Shown here one piece after another: positions 11,885-22,347 of a stretch of 64,000 nt of DNA. The notes beneath the pieces were generated by a model, which saw nothing but the letters and a program-made list of their open reading frames with translations, did not search any database and had not been told where the DNA came from. The position numbers and the translations under genes were made by a program. The stretch lies in NCBI GenBank assembly GCA_036245525.1, contig BTPG01000004.1, positions 44,787,482 to 44,851,481 on the forward strand. Direction: 5' to 3'. Every line of letters starts with the position of its first letter. Within the stretch, counting starts at the first letter, position 1. Source of the stretch: Semisulcospira habei. Its lineage: Eukaryota > Mollusca > Gastropoda > Semisulcospiridae.

Positions 11885-13132
11885 TCAACCCTTTGGCTGT
11901 CGGTAGCGGTTTTTGTCGCGATGATTTCTACAGGAATAACAACACCCTTACATCCTAAAGGAATAACAACACCCTTACATCCTACAGGAATAACAACACC
12001 CTGACATCCTGCAGGAATAACAACACCCTTACATCCTACAGGAATAACAACACCCTTACATCATACAGGAATAACAACACCCTTACATCATACAGGAATA
12101 ACAACACCCTTACATCCTACAGATATAACAACACCCTTACATCCTACAGGAATAACAACACCCTTATATCCTACAGGAATAACAACACCCTGACATCCTA
12201 CAGGAATAACAACACTCTGACATCCTACAGGAATAACAACACCCTTACATCCTACAGGAATAACAACACCCTGACATCCTACAGGAATAACAACACCCTG
12301 ACATCCTACAGGAATAACAACACCCTGACATCCTACAGGAATAACAACACCCTGACATCCTACAGGAATAACAACACCCTGACATTCTACAGGAATAACA
12401 ACACCCTGACATCCTACAGGAATAACAACACCCTGACATTCTACAGGAATAACAACACCCTGACATCCTACAGGAATAACAACACCCTGACATCCTACAG
12501 GAATAACAACACCCTTACATCCTACAGGAATAACAACACCCTTACATCCTACAGGAATAACAACACCCTGACATCCTACAGGAATAACAACACCCTGACA
12601 TCCTACAGGAATAACAACACCCTGACATCCTACAGGAATAACAACACCCTGACATCCTACAGGAATAACACTTACATCCTACAGGAATAACAACACCCTG
12701 ACATTCTACAGGAATAACAACACCCTGACATCCTACAGATATAACAACACCCTTACATCCTACAGGAATAACAACACCCTTACATCCTACAGGAATAACA
12801 ACACCCTGACATTTTACAGGAATAACAACACCCTTACATCCCACAGGAATAACAACACCCTTACATCCTACATGAATAACAACACCCTGACATCCTACAG
12901 GAATAACAACACCCTGACATCCTACAGGAATAACAACACCCTGACATCCTACAGGAATAACAACACCCTTACATCCTACATGAATAACAACACCCTTACA
13001 TCCTACAGGAATAACAACACCCTGACATCCTACAGCAATAACAACACCCTGACATCCTACAGGAATAACAACACCCTGACATCCTACAGGAATCATCGAG
13101 ACAAAAAGCGCTACCTACAGCCAAAGGGTTAA
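11885..13132. mobile_element. Hairpin MITE family B blown open by a minisatellite
   Basis: The left arm 11885-11935 (CAACCCTTTGGCTGTCGG...GATGATTTCTACAGGAAT) and right arm 13082-13132 (CTACAGGAATCATCGAGAC...AAAGGGTTAA) are the two halves of one ~90-bp family B hairpin. Compare the intact copy at 28790-28880. About 1.16 kb of 27-bp tandem repeat sits exactly at its loop. Confidence 0.88.
11931..13092. repeat. 27-bp minisatellite, about 43 copies
   Basis: The unit is CTACAGGAAT (from the MITE loop) plus a 17-bp filler AACAACACCCTTACATC. Two main variants (CCTTACATC and CCTGACATC) occur in blocks, and single-copy variants occur (AGATATAAC, ACATGAAT, a 5-bp deletion near 12664). The 27-bp period keeps frames open, so the cysteine-rich repeat peptides on both strands are artefacts. 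Confidence 0.93.
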
Positions 13133-13471
13133 CGTCTGCGTTTCAGCTGAGGAACTAGATGTCATTGCGAGGACCGCCTGCTAGGTATCAGAGTTAAGCA
13201 TCAGAACTGCGAGGGGAGAAACGCCGACACACCCTCATTCTAACCGTCTATCTGCACAAGACATAGATGCTGAAATATCAATTCAGTTGCAGGGACTCAT
13301 ATCAGCTTCTAAAGTTCATGTAAGGGAGTGATACTGGGGTGCAAAAATACGATGCAGTATACCGATAGCGTCGTTCGCGTGCCGCAACAATTTTGTCCAC
13401 ACACTGACCGACATTCGCGTGAAGAACACGACTGAAATGGGACCAGACGTGGGCACAAAAAACACAGGACT
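13133..13471. other. No gene recognised
   Basis: Unassigned sequence. A block at 13390-13460 (CGCGTGAAGAA...GGGACCA) is shared with 18780-18850 next to another family A hairpin, so it is probably MITE flank. Confidence 0.45.
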
Positions 13472-13539
13472 CGCAAGAGACATAAATCCCCATGAGCCCC
13501 CGCGACTGCGGGGGCTCATGGGAATTTATGTCTCCTGCA
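13472..13539. repeat. Hairpin MITE family A
   Basis: GCAAGAGACATAAATCCCCA / complement with CCCCCGCGACTGCGGGGG loop. Compensatory differences keep the stem (AAATCCCC / GGGAATTT). Confidence 0.87.
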
Positions 13540-13719
13540 AATGGGTAGCGTTCGTCTTGGCCCCCCCCCCTCCCCCGCCCCCCCCCCCCCCCCCACGCCC
13601 AAGCCCCCTACCACCACCACCCGCGACTGTTATGGATTTAATGGAGGCATTCGCATTTCACTTACGAGTTTGCACGCAAACACCATCGAATATTTTCCTC
13701 TCATCCTGCCACCTCATCT

Positions 13720-13786
13720 GCAATAATCATAGATTCTCATGAGCCCCTGCAGTCCCAGGGGCTCATCAGAATCTACGCCTATTGCT
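13720..13786. repeat. Hairpin MITE family A
   Basis: TAGATTCTCATGAGCCCCTG / CAGGGGCTCATCAGAATCTA arms, slightly diverged. Confidence 0.8.
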
Positions 13787-14526
13787 GGCTGAACTCACCC
13801 ACGTACGGTGTACATCTCTCAGTGTCATACCAGCTGGAGAAAAGAAAAATAAAATACAGAAAAAGGATGCAATTTTCTCACATTATCGCGACGTCAAGGT
13901 GCGTTCATGCGGCCTGCGGCGTCAGCCTGCCGCAATTAGCCGCAGGAGACTTCGTTGCACAGATGAGGGACACTGACAAATGCAAGATCACATGTTGCGA
14001 GAGATAACAAGCAAACGCCAATCACTGCTGACGCCGGCCTGATGGTCTTTTGCGCATTGCTAGTATTATGCCACAGGCAGGAAATTATTTTGTTTACTAA
14101 GACACGCAGTGGGGAGGGACGTGGTCTGATGAAAGGGGTGGGGGAGGGGGGGGAGGCAGGCGGAGGGTCACCGTTTTAGTGACTGTGTGTAGCTCTTCTT
14201 CCTAAAAGTAAGAAGTAGTGAAACGTGACGTTCAACTCCGCCATTGCCGGTCCTAAGCCCGGATGAAAAAGGAGGAGGGTTAAAATCAACATAAAGAAAA
14301 CCCTACGTCAAAACTATAAGTCCTCGATCACTCTTAGTGCCAGTAGGACAAAAAATGGAACCAACAACAACAACGTGACGTTCCTGCTCAGCTACTCTGC
14401 CTACAGCCCCTAGCAATAAGTCAGTCAAGTTTTTTTTTAGCTCATTGTGCCCGAGGTACGAAATACCCACATTTTTTAGTTTTCCTGTGAGGACTGCATT
14501 ACAATTTAGGAGACAGATCGACCACG
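13787..14526. other. No gene recognised; solo half of family D at 14034-14060
   Basis: Holds a GC-rich GGGGAGG run, an isolated family D right arm (GGCCTGATGGTCTTTTGCGC) and otherwise unassigned sequence. Confidence 0.45.
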
Positions 14527-14561
14527 ATAGTTCAAAGGTGGTGGCAGAATAGCTTGGCGCC
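14527..14561. repeat. Left half of family E hairpin MITE, split by gypsy element
   Basis: ATAGTTCAAAGGTGGTGGC...TTGGCGCC ends at 14561. The hairpin continues at 18627-18680 on the far side of the LTR retrotransposon (GCGCCTGTAGGCGCC...CTTGAACTATCATGG). GCGCC is duplicated at the two junctions. Confidence 0.88.
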
Positions 14562-14773
14562 TGTCGTGTTACGGCTTCTATGTGGGCTGGATGGACTTGG
14601 CTTCAAACCACAGATGCACTCACAAAATACAGAGAAACCATTTCTTAACTTGGCGGCTAACACGCTACTTATTCACTGGGCATGCGCAGTCTCTAAGGGA
14701 CATAATCACCGGAGAGAGACAACCACTATGCAGGAGTTGTCTCCCATAGACCAATATGCTTCAATATATGACA
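14562..14773 (-). repeat. 3' LTR of gypsy element
   Basis: Aligns with 18416-18626 with few differences (shared CTTGGCGGCTAACACGCT and GGGCATGCGCAGTCTCTAAG). On the minus strand it starts TGTCATATATTGAAGC and is preceded by a polypurine tract. Confidence 0.9.
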
Positions 14774-14787
14774 CCTCCCTCTTTTAG
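14774..14787 (-). other. Polypurine tract of gypsy element
   Basis: On the minus strand TAAAAGAGGGAGG directly precedes the TG of the 3' LTR, the expected plus-strand priming site. Confidence 0.7.
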
Positions 14788-15195
14788 TTAAAAACTTATC
14801 TCAACTGGACAAAATCAAACTCTTATCTAACAAATGAAACCGAATCTTTCCGAGATCAAACCACAAATGTAAGTGTTCAAGTTATATGCGACCAGCAAAG
14901 CGTCTCTATCAATAATAATAAGAGAACCAGCAAAGCGTCTGTTTAATCATAATAAAAGAACAAACTTGAACCTAAAAACACAAGCTCTCAGCTTTTACTT
15001 CACACAAATCTATCTATCTCAAAACAAATGCGACTCTACATGTATGTTCACCATACGTGGGTAACTACACCACAACGAAGATCAGGTCCTCGAATTACTG
15101 GAATCTTGCAGGCTTGATCACATGCCAGATCTAGTAGTGTATGACTGTACAGTTTGTGAATCGGGTGGTCTGCCTGGAGGCTGTAGACTTTCTGT
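14788..15195 (-). other. Gypsy 3' untranslated/degenerate region
   Basis: No domain recognised between the integrase C-terminus and the polypurine tract. A short direct repeat (GCGACCAGCAAAGCGTC / AGAACCAGCAAAGCGTC) occurs at about 14888-14942. Confidence 0.5.
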
Positions 15196-15863
15196 CTAGG
15201 CTGAGTCTTGCGCTGAAAACGAATCCTGGGACTGCTGCGGCCGTTGAAGCTTGTCGGGCATCGTCCATCCACTGGTTGACTCTTTGTTCTCGTCCACCTG
15301 CCTCGGCTCACTGGCAGCAGCTGGACTCTCTGTATGCACACTTCGTCTAAGGTGCTTGCGGTTTCGTCTCAATACTCCGCTTAGAGTTTTGACCAGGTAT
15401 GATCTTCGTGCGACTTGACGGATCACCACAACTGGACGCTTCCACAAGGTCTCCCGTTCATCCCTCAAAAGGACAGGGTCTCCTGGGGAAAGTTCCGCTA
15501 AGGGACGTGCTGTCTGATCAAAGTACTGTGTTTGGTACAACTTTGATTCGGCGTCTTGCTGTTGTACTACTTTTGGATCAACCGCCTTTGCGCTAGCGTG
15601 GAAGGTAGCACAGGCAAAGTCGTACGCAGCCTGCGACCAAACGCTAGTTCTGCGGGACTGACACCTAAACTAGGGATAGGCGTCGCATGGTAGATCAACA
15701 GGGCCATGTGTTGATCATCCTGCTTTAGAATGTTCTTTGCACTTTGGACTCCACGTTCTGCTTCACCATTACTTTGTGGATAACCCGGGCTGCTAGTCAC
15801 GTGCTTGAACTTCCAGTCTCTGGCTAATCTTGCGAACTCGAAAGAACCAAACTGTGGTCCGTT
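15196..15863 (-). pseudogene. Gypsy integrase, C-terminal half
   Basis: The minus-strand frame resumes the integrase core after the LINE insertion: NGPQFGSFEFARLA, then HVTSSPGYPQSNGEAERGV with the catalytic glutamate of the DD35E triad. A C-terminal SPGDPVLLRDE...VVVIRQVARRSYLV..VLRRNRKHL module typical of gypsy integrases follows. A frameshift separates the core from the C-terminal module near 15550. The frame stops at about 15196. Confidence 0.85.
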
Positions 15864-16370
15864 CTTCTTCTTCTCGAACGCCGTCACACTTGGAGTTTGG
15901 CTCTCAAAATGAAATCTGTGGTCTTCTGTAGCGCCTCCACAGGCCCGTACAGTTTCTCTTGTAGAGTGGCGGGCTTCGGCCATATCTCCTCCCTCAGCGG
16001 CTGGTGGTTCCCACAGTCCTGGAGGATGTGCTCTGCGGTCTGCTCTGCTTCTCCACAAGGGCACAGGGGAGATGGCACGAGGTGGAAGCGTCTGTGCAGG
16101 TGGAAATTGAGTCGGTTGTGCCCGGTCCTCAGACGAAAGATGGTCACCTGCTCTTCTCTGGACAGCTGATGGTAACTGTCTAGGGGCCGCTGTGGTGGTC
16201 TGTACACAGACTTAATGATGGTCTTCATCTCTGTGAAGCTGACTCCATTTTCATCTTGTTCTTTCTCTGCGCCCACTTTTGCCATTCTGTCAGCTTCTTC
16301 ATTGCCGTAGATGCCACAGTGTGAAGGGATCCACTGCAGCACCAGTCTGGTGCACTTGATGTTTTGCAGG
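15864..16370 (-). mobile_element. 5'-truncated RNase H-type LINE inserted in integrase
   Basis: On the minus strand the frame switches from integrase (ETLVSDNGP) into LINE sequence: LQWIPSHCGIYGNEEADRMA (end of an RNase H domain), YHQLSREEQVTIFRLRTGHN, and a CPCGEAEQTAEHILQDC zinc-knuckle-like tail. It ends in a short GAAGAAGAAG tail. An exact 11-bp target duplication TGTGGTCCGTT lies at 15853-15863 and 16371-16381. The insertion is open in frame on entry, giving a fortuitous chimeric ORF. Confidence 0.92.
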
Positions 16371-16801
16371 TGTGGTCCGTTATCTGAGACCAAAGTTTCT
16401 GGAATGCCATGGGTGGCAAAGATCTCTTTTAGATTCTCGATCGCTGAGTTTGATGTCTGGTTGTTTGGGATAGTTTTTATGTCTATGTACCTTGAATAAT
16501 AATTAACTGAAACAAGGTAATGACGTCCTTGTACTTCAAGAAGATCCACTCCAATCTTCTAGAACGGGCGATCTGGCATTTCCGATGGTAGTAGAGGCTC
16601 ACTAGCCTGTGACGGCCTCTTCTCAAGACAGTATTGGCATGCTGAAACACGGTCTTGGATTTCCTTTGAAATCCGTGGCCACCAGACGGCTTGTCTGGCA
16701 CGTTCACGACACTTTGTGATACCTAAGTGTCCATCATGGATCCTGTCTAGGATATCTGGAAGTCTGCTGTAGGGTATGACAATGAAATCACCTCTTGTCA
16801 C
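16371..16801 (-). pseudogene. Gypsy integrase, N-terminal half (zinc-binding and first core part)
   Basis: Minus strand: RIHDGHLGITKCRERARQAV ... ACQYC is the H2C2 zinc-binding module. After a stop near 16558, DLLEVQGRHYLVSVNYYSRY and IFATHGIPETLVSDNGP are the first part of the catalytic core with two catalytic aspartates. The core is broken by the LINE at 16370. Confidence 0.88.
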
Positions 16802-16859
16802 AATGCCACTGACAACACTCAGTTCTCCGCAACAGCAAAATAGTCTCTCGGTACCAGTT

Positions 16860-17288
16860 TCACGTCAGTCTACCAGTCTGTGTGTATTCACGAATTGTTC
16901 TCAGGTAGATGTCTTTATCTGTCTCTTGCCTTTTCTCCCGTAGTTTGCTCTCAGATACTGACCAAGAAGATGTCACTTCACTCACGTATGCCTGAACATC
17001 TTCTTCTGTAGTAGCAGCACTGCTGGCTGATGGACTTATGGACAGCGTATCAGCAATGACCAAGTCCTTGCCAGATTTGAACTCAGCATGAGGCTTGAAC
17101 CTCAGAAGCCGCATTAAAAGTCTCTGGCATCTCAGAGGCGTTTCTGAGTAATCCTTTGTATTGATGAGGGGAATCAATGGCTTATGGTCTGTTTGTAATG
17201 TGAAACTCTCAAGTCCCACTAAGTAGTGCTTGAAACGCTCACAAGTCCACACGGCGGCCAGAAACTCCTTCTCGATCTGCGCGTAGTG
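16860..17288 (-). pseudogene. Gypsy RNase H domain
   Basis: Minus strand: RHYAQIEKEFLAAVWTCERF followed by LQTDHKPLIPLIN, the gypsy RNase H motifs, then a linker toward integrase. The frame opens directly at the deletion junction with the protease remnant (about 17290), so the ~500-residue reverse transcriptase that belongs upstream is absent. Confidence 0.88.
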
Positions 17289-17291
17289 ACG

Positions 17292-17585
17292 CTATGCAGA
17301 CGTGAGGTTGTCTGCCTCCCCATCAATGACGTAGATGGAAGCTTGAGTAGTTTCGAGTGTAGTCTTGAATACTCCTAGGCTCCTCAACTTCCCACCTGGG
17401 CTGACAAGTGTGACGTTGTCTTGTTTCAGGAAAGGCTTTCCAAGCTTAGCCCACGTTGCTTTGCTGATGACATTGACATATGCGCCCGTGTTAATCTTGA
17501 AGCTGATCTGCTTGCCACTCACCACCAAGTTAACTCGCCAAGGAGGATCGTCAGTCACCACTGATCCAACAAAGAGTTCATTCAC
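17292..17585 (-). pseudogene. Gypsy aspartic protease with altered active site
   Basis: Minus strand: a retropepsin-like fold, VNLVVSGKQISFKINTGAYV then NVISKATW. The catalytic motif is NTGA where the family has DTGA, so the catalytic aspartate is lost. It is followed by VSPGGKLRSLGVF. The frame stops shortly before the RNase H block. Confidence 0.85.
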
Positions 17586-18360
17586 ATCTGTAGTCTCAAC
17601 TTCGTGGACACTCTTTGTCTTTCATCTACACACTCTAGCAAAATGTGACATTTCATGCACTTCTTTCCCATTGCCGGACAGCGTTCTTTCATGTGAGACA
17701 GTCCACACCTACTACAAGTTGGAGCTTGGTCCATCTTGCTACCACTCTGTTGATTCTGCCTACCTCCCCTTTGAGGAAAGTTTCTCTTTCTATGATATCT
17801 ATCTCCAGCTCCGTGGCTCACTCTGTCAACGTTGTGCCCTGCGGCTCCCTGTAGCTGCAACTCTCTTTTAACCTGCTCTTGTTGTCGAGCCATTTTAGTT
17901 GCTGACTTCAGCGTTTGGTCTACTGTAAGTTGAAGCTTCTCAGAAAGTTCTTTGTCTAGCAGGCCTATCACAAATTTATCCCGAATGCAGTCATCCTTAT
18001 TCAGAAATTCACAGTGCGTTGCAAGGTCATGCAGACTTCTAATGTACTCTTCTACTGTCTCTCCAGGATGCTGGTCTCTTCTTGCGAACGTAGCCCTCTC
18101 ATAAATGAGGTTCCTCTTCGGAAGGAAATATTCGTCAAACATGCCCACAACAATGTCAAAGTCTTTCTTCTGTTCGTCAAGTTGAATGTTGCGAATATCT
18201 TGCCTGCCTCTGCCCCTATGGCGTACAAAAGGCTACTAACCTGTACCTCGCCACTGTCTCTGCTCACCTTTGTTGCCAGACGAGAATGCTGGAAACGCTC
18301 TTTTCAACCGGACCATGCGGCTGGCTCATGAAAGTTAAACTCCTTTGGTAGCTTAAACAT
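17586..18360 (-). pseudogene. Gypsy gag
   Basis: Minus strand start MFKLPKEFNFHEPAAW at 18360, a stop soon after (tryptophan-serine-glycine-stop), then SRDSGEVQVSSLLYAIGAEA, a frameshift near 18170, FDEYFLPKRNLIYERATF, and RDKFVIGLLDKELSEKLQL. A nucleocapsid-like knuckle CSRCGLSHMKERC lies near the end. The lesions make it non-functional. Confidence 0.88.
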
Positions 18361-18415
18361 TGTCCTCTTTCAGAAATATACACTTCAAATGAACAGTCAC
18401 TGCTGCTGCACGTTA

Positions 18416-18626
18416 ACTTGTGTTACCGCTTCTCTGTGGGCTGGATTGACTTAGAAAAAAACACAGATGCACTCACAAAATACAGGGAAGCCATTTCTTA
18501 ACTTGGCGGCTAACACGCTTCTTATTCACTGGGCATGCGCAGTCTCTAAGGGACATAATCACCGGAGAGAGACAACCACTATACAGGAGTTGTCTCACAT
18601 AGACCAATATGCTTCATTATATGACA
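18416..18626 (-). repeat. 5' LTR of gypsy element
   Basis: Pair of the LTR at 14562-14773. It ends TATATGACA at 18626 next to the duplicated GCGCC. No convincing tRNA primer-binding site is visible next to it. Confidence 0.9.
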
Positions 18627-18854
18627 GCGCCTGTAGGCGCCAAGCTATTCTGGCACCACCCTTGAACTATCATGGTCAGTCCATATCAGTCTTGCTATGG
18701 TGTGTCGCGGGCAGAATGAATTAATGGCGGAGTGTCTAAAGCCCTCGACTCTTACCTCCGACATTGACCAGGATTTTGTACACACGCTGACCGAGATTCG
18801 CGTGAAGAAGACAAATGAAATGAGACCAAAAATAAGCACAAAGAACACAGGAAT

Positions 18855-18897
18855 AGCAAGAGCCAACATAAATCCTCATGTGTCCCCGCAGTCGCGG
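18855..18897. repeat. Hairpin MITE family A, left half only
   Basis: GCAAGAGCCAACATAAATCC...CCCCGCAGTCGCG, after which the right arm is missing. Confidence 0.65.
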
Positions 18898-18959
18898 TCG
18901 ACACCGACAAAAACCACGTATACTGGCAAAGCTTAACTCGTAATACTGCAACTAATAAT

Positions 18960-19197
18960 AAGAAGTACCCAACGGAGAAAGAAACACGCTTAGAAAAGAC
19001 GGGCACCGGCAACTGTGTTGTACACGGCTTTTCTAAACGTGTTTCTTTCTCTGTTAGAAGTACCCAACGGAGAAAGATACACGCTCAGAAAAGACGGGTA
19101 CAACTGTGTTGTACCCGTCTTTTCTAAGCGTGTTTCTTTCTCCGTTGGGTACTTCTTTGCATTTTACTCGCTTGGCAGTCACCTTTTTGGTCTGGAT
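18960..19197 (+). mobile_element. Foldback element G1 with asymmetric tail and 13-bp TSD
   Basis: Two head-to-head palindromes built from GTACCCAACGGAGAAAGAAA and complement fill 18960-19152. A non-palindromic tail 19153-19197 follows (CGCTTGGCAGTCACC...TTGGTCTGGAT). An exact 13-bp duplication TGCAACTAATAAT lies at 18947-18959 and 19198-19210. Same arms and tail as 57198-57707; related tails at 53227 (reverse) and 40587. Confidence 0.85.
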
Positions 19198-19445
19198 TGC
19201 AACTAATAATGTCGCTGCCCAAGCGCGCTGGGGAAGGCCCTACGAGAACAAGACTATTAACACTAGTTGCCAACTTCACACGTAGTGGATGGGAGGCAAC
19301 AAGTGTGAACGTTCACATCTAGGGCATGATAACACAAGCGTTTGTTACCAAATTAACTTCCCTGTGGACATACGATATTGTGCGTGTTTGTCTGCCTTTA
19401 GTTTATTTTGGACTGACCAGAAGGCGGCGTATGTAGAGCAACTAA

Positions 19446-19520
19446 CGCGTGCTTGTCTGTGATTTTGGACCTTACGGCCTATGGCCGTAAGGTCCAAAAG
19501 CACTGACAGACTAGCACGCA
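19446..19520. repeat. Hairpin MITE family F
   Basis: Palindrome around TTGGACCTTACGGCC / GGCCGTAAGGTCCAA with outer GCGTGCTTGTCTGTG / CTGACAGACTAGCACGC. Copies or halves at 20890, 52238 and 60826. Confidence 0.8.
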
Positions 19521-19864
19521 ATTACTCAGTCATATAAACACTATTACATTTTCGGATCAGTTGTGACACCCTAGCCGCGTTCTGCGCAGCGTCCCGCAAT
19601 TGAATTGTGTGTTTCGTCCCGAAAACACTTTATCTATTTATCGCCTCTTCCTGTCAACAACGAACCTCGAAACAGCAGCTAGCGTACGTCAGGCACATAT
19701 GTTCATAGGCCCAATGAACACTGCAGGCGTTCATGAGAAGTTAAGCTATTTTGGTGCCCGTCCTTGTTTCGGTTGCGCTCTGCAGAGACAGCGTGTGAGA
19801 ACTGAGTGTCGGCTTTCCGTACTGCGATGGTCGCTAGCGGGAAAAAGTGCACACATGATTCTTG
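19521..19864. other. No gene recognised
   Basis: Unassigned sequence; the open frame over it has no recognisable domain. Confidence 0.4.
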
Positions 19865-19932
19865 TGCAGGAGGCATAGATTCTCATGTGCCCCCGCGACA
19901 GCGGGGGCTCATGAGGGTCTATGCCTCTTGCT
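19865..19932. repeat. Hairpin MITE family A
   Basis: GGAGGCATAGATTCTCATG / CATGAGGGTCTATGCCTC with CCCCCGCGACAGCGGGGG. Confidence 0.85.
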
Positions 19933-20532
19933 GACATCACTTTTTGTCCATGTTCCTTGGATGGGCTTGGGCTCTTGCGTTGAATTAAACAAAAATCTTT
20001 CTTTAGCGTAGAAGGAACAAAGGGTTCAGAAACATAAACCTGCGACCACCGATAGAGAAGTGGTTAAATGCAGAAACCCACCCACCTATGAGCAAGACGC
20101 ACAGAGGCACATGAGACCTCGCGTCTGTGCTATACGTCTTGCCGCCCATCATTTATTGTGTATGTGTTCCTCATCAGTAATCGGGTGTGAGTGTTACGTC
20201 GTTCTGTGTACTTTGCGTCGCCAACGAGTACTGAGAAGATATGGAAATCACGTCCCGCAAATCTGCATGACAGAAACGAGTTACTGCCCTCGGTCCCTTG
20301 GGCGTTCGTGTCTTTGTTAATCTCTTCTTGTCTTGCTTCCGCGTCAACACGATATGGCACCATTGGTTCCTTGGGCGTCCTGTCTTTCATGTCTCTCCTT
20401 GTCTTTCATGGTGGAGGGGGTGGGGGGGGGGGGGGGTGGTCGTAGAGCAGAAGTGTGCAATGGCATCGAAAATTCAAGTTCGTAATTGAATAAAAGTGGG
20501 CCTAACAAGCACCGGAGTGATAAATGGACATG
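19933..20532. other. No gene recognised; poly-G run at 20424-20436
   Basis: Family A flank up to about 20020, then unassigned sequence with a G-rich run. Confidence 0.4.
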
Positions 20533-20735
20533 CAGGTTATGGGGGACAGGGACATCTATTTTGCCTATGGAGTACGACCTGAACACTGCTCAATTCAGGC
20601 GCACTGCCACTCTGCCACTTTGATTTACCAGGACCTTTTCAACGAACGTGCTACTGAACAAGCCCGTCTCAAGTTTTTTTTCCCTGGATTGCGAGTCCAG
20701 CTACCGGGGCCCGGACTCATTGAATCCCCAAAACA
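20533..20735 (-). mobile_element. SINE body fragment
   Basis: Same body as 1015-1333 in the same orientation (TGGAGTACGACCTGAACACT, TTTGATTTACCAGGACC, GCGAGTCCAGCTACCGGG). Both the tRNA-like head and the tail are missing. Confidence 0.8.
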
Positions 20736-20889
20736 TTTTGTACAACCACCTCCGGCTCCGGGTTGTTTCGTACGTACTACATCGAAGAAAACGAACTGAA
20801 AATCTCTGGCCCTTTATTTCTAAGTCGAACGAACGAAGCAGCAGAAAGCACACTGGCACCTGTACTACTGCCGGTCAGTCGCTCAAAAA

Positions 20890-20948
20890 GTGTGTGCAGG
20901 TCTGTGATTTTGGACCTTACGGCCGTAAAATCACAGACCTGCACACAC
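20890..20948. repeat. Hairpin MITE family F
   Basis: GTGTGTGCAGGTCTGTGATTT / AAATCACAGACCTGCACACAC around GGACCTTACGGCCGTAA. Confidence 0.85.
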
Positions 20949-21123
20949 ACATCAATCACGTTCTTGGCTGATGTAACATTCGTTAGAGAAGAGTCTAGAG
21001 CTTTGATTGGTTGTGAAAGAAAAGGAAGAAACGAGAGATCAAAGGGCTAAGCAGCGCGTCACCGCCTGTCTATAGACCGCAAAGTTGTGTCTAAAAACAG
21101 CTAGTCAAAACCAGTCCGTCCTC

Positions 21124-21187
21124 AGGAGGTATATATTCTCATGGGCCCCTGCAGACGCATGGGCACGTAATAATCTATGCCTCTTTC
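21124..21187. repeat. Hairpin MITE family A, degenerate
   Basis: GAGGTATATATTCTCATGGG ... AATCTATGCCTCTTT; the loop has changed. Confidence 0.6.
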
Positions 21188-21590
21188 TTAACAGTACGAC
21201 TCTGTTCGCATCCTATTATCGGGGAAGGTGCCGGCCAGGTTTCTGTCTCTGACTGCATAAACCACATGATGGTGTTTACAGACCGCAAGACTGGCTATAA
21301 GAGAGTGTCTATAGACCGCACGATGCCGTGTCGTGTTCCTTGCCTATCGTCTTGGATCAACAGTCAATCCCAGGTCCCAAATTAGGGGCAGATAAACACG
21401 TCTGAGGAAAGACCCAGGAGTAACTGCGCCTTCTGGTCTATCGGAGTCCATCGCGTTTGATGACGCCGTCCCCGCCGAGTCAGCGGAGACAGTTAAACCA
21501 CGAGATTCAAACTAAAGTTATTATTGATGGCTGAACTGGCAACGCGCGTTTAAAATCCAAAGCAGCCAGCTTTGTGATTGGGACCCACGA
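21188..21590. other. No gene recognised
   Basis: Contains a repeated phrase (CTATAGACCGCA at 21071 and 21311) but no gene or defined element. Confidence 0.4.
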
Positions 21591-21700
21591 CCCAATGCGC
21601 AAAAGGCCATCGGGCCGACGTCCGGTCGGCGTTGGCCCGCGCACAGCGGTGCGCTGGCTAACGCCGGTCGATATCGGCCCGATGGCCTTTTGCGCATTGC
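21591..21700. repeat. Hairpin MITE family D, long form
   Basis: CCAATGCGCAAAAGGCCATC outer arms and a longer GC-rich inner stem (GCCCGCGCACAGC / GGTGCGCTGGC). Confidence 0.85.
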
Positions 21701-22266
21701 GGATAAACTTATCCACGGCCCACCGGCCACCCTCACCCTCACCCCCGACCGCACCAAAGAGCCTAACGGATAGTTGGTCAATAGTTTTGTCCAAGTTCGC
21801 AAAATTTGCCAACTATAATCGATGGTGTTCGCGTGCAGCCCCGTAACCGACATTTTGGCGCGAAATCATGTTTTGCTGCAGTTTTTTTTTTTTAAATTAT
21901 TATAATTATTTTTTATTTTTCTGACGAAAACTGGAGCCTGTAGCTCAACAGAAAATGCTTATAGTCGCCATGTGAAGAAAGGCTCGGATCACACATTATG
22001 ACCAAAATATAAACAAGGGTCTTTTTTTGTTTTTACTCGGAACCACAATTTGTTAGTTACGTAATGTTGTAAGTGAAAGCCATCGTAATAAGGCTTTCGG
22101 CTACATGTTAACTCTTTGGCTGCTACCGACAGCCATAGGGTTACAAATATAAGGAGCGAGAATAGGCACACTTTTAGTCCAGCAGGCTTAACGGTGTAAA
22201 TGTTGCAACATACCAGACTATCGTAGTCTATCTATATCTTGATTTAGTGGGTGAAGGCTGAATGGG
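21701..22266. other. Unassigned, with short family B remnant at 22108-22143
   Basis: 22108-22143 is a 36-bp internally deleted family B hairpin (TTAACTCTTTGGCTG / CAGCCATAGGGTTA). The rest is AT-rich without features. Confidence 0.55.
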
Positions 22267-22347
22267 TTAACACGTTGGAGACGTGCTGCTATCAGATACG
22301 CGGCTTGATGTCGCGTATTCGGATGCGGCACGTCTCGAATGCGTTAA
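22267..22347. repeat. Hairpin MITE family C, TTAA-bounded
   Basis: TTAACACGTTGGAGACGTGC / GCACGTCTCGAATGCGTTAA. Its last TTAA abuts the first TTAA of the family A element at 22348, giving TTAATTAA. Confidence 0.85.

Larger units (their letters stand above)
14562..18626 (-). mobile_element. Ty3/gypsy LTR retrotransposon, defective, ~4.1 kb
   Basis: Two ~211-bp LTRs in the same orientation (14562-14773 and 18416-18626) end TG...CA when read on the minus strand. A 5-bp duplication GCGCC flanks them (14557-14561 and 18627-18631). On the minus strand the order is gag, protease, RNase H, integrase, which is Ty3/gypsy order, but the reverse transcriptase core is missing between protease and RNase H. 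A LINE fragment interrupts integrase. The element sits in the loop of a family E hairpin MITE. It cannot move by itself. Confidence 0.93.

Noticed and set aside
11931..13092. CRISPR-like array
   Set aside because: Repeats are directly adjacent without unique spacers, inside a MITE in eukaryotic DNA. The same applies to 51504-52067 and 54598-55677.
12245..13132. Cysteine-rich repeat proteins on the minus strand and NNNTLTSYR repeats on the plus strand
   Set aside because: Frames through the 27-bp minisatellite.
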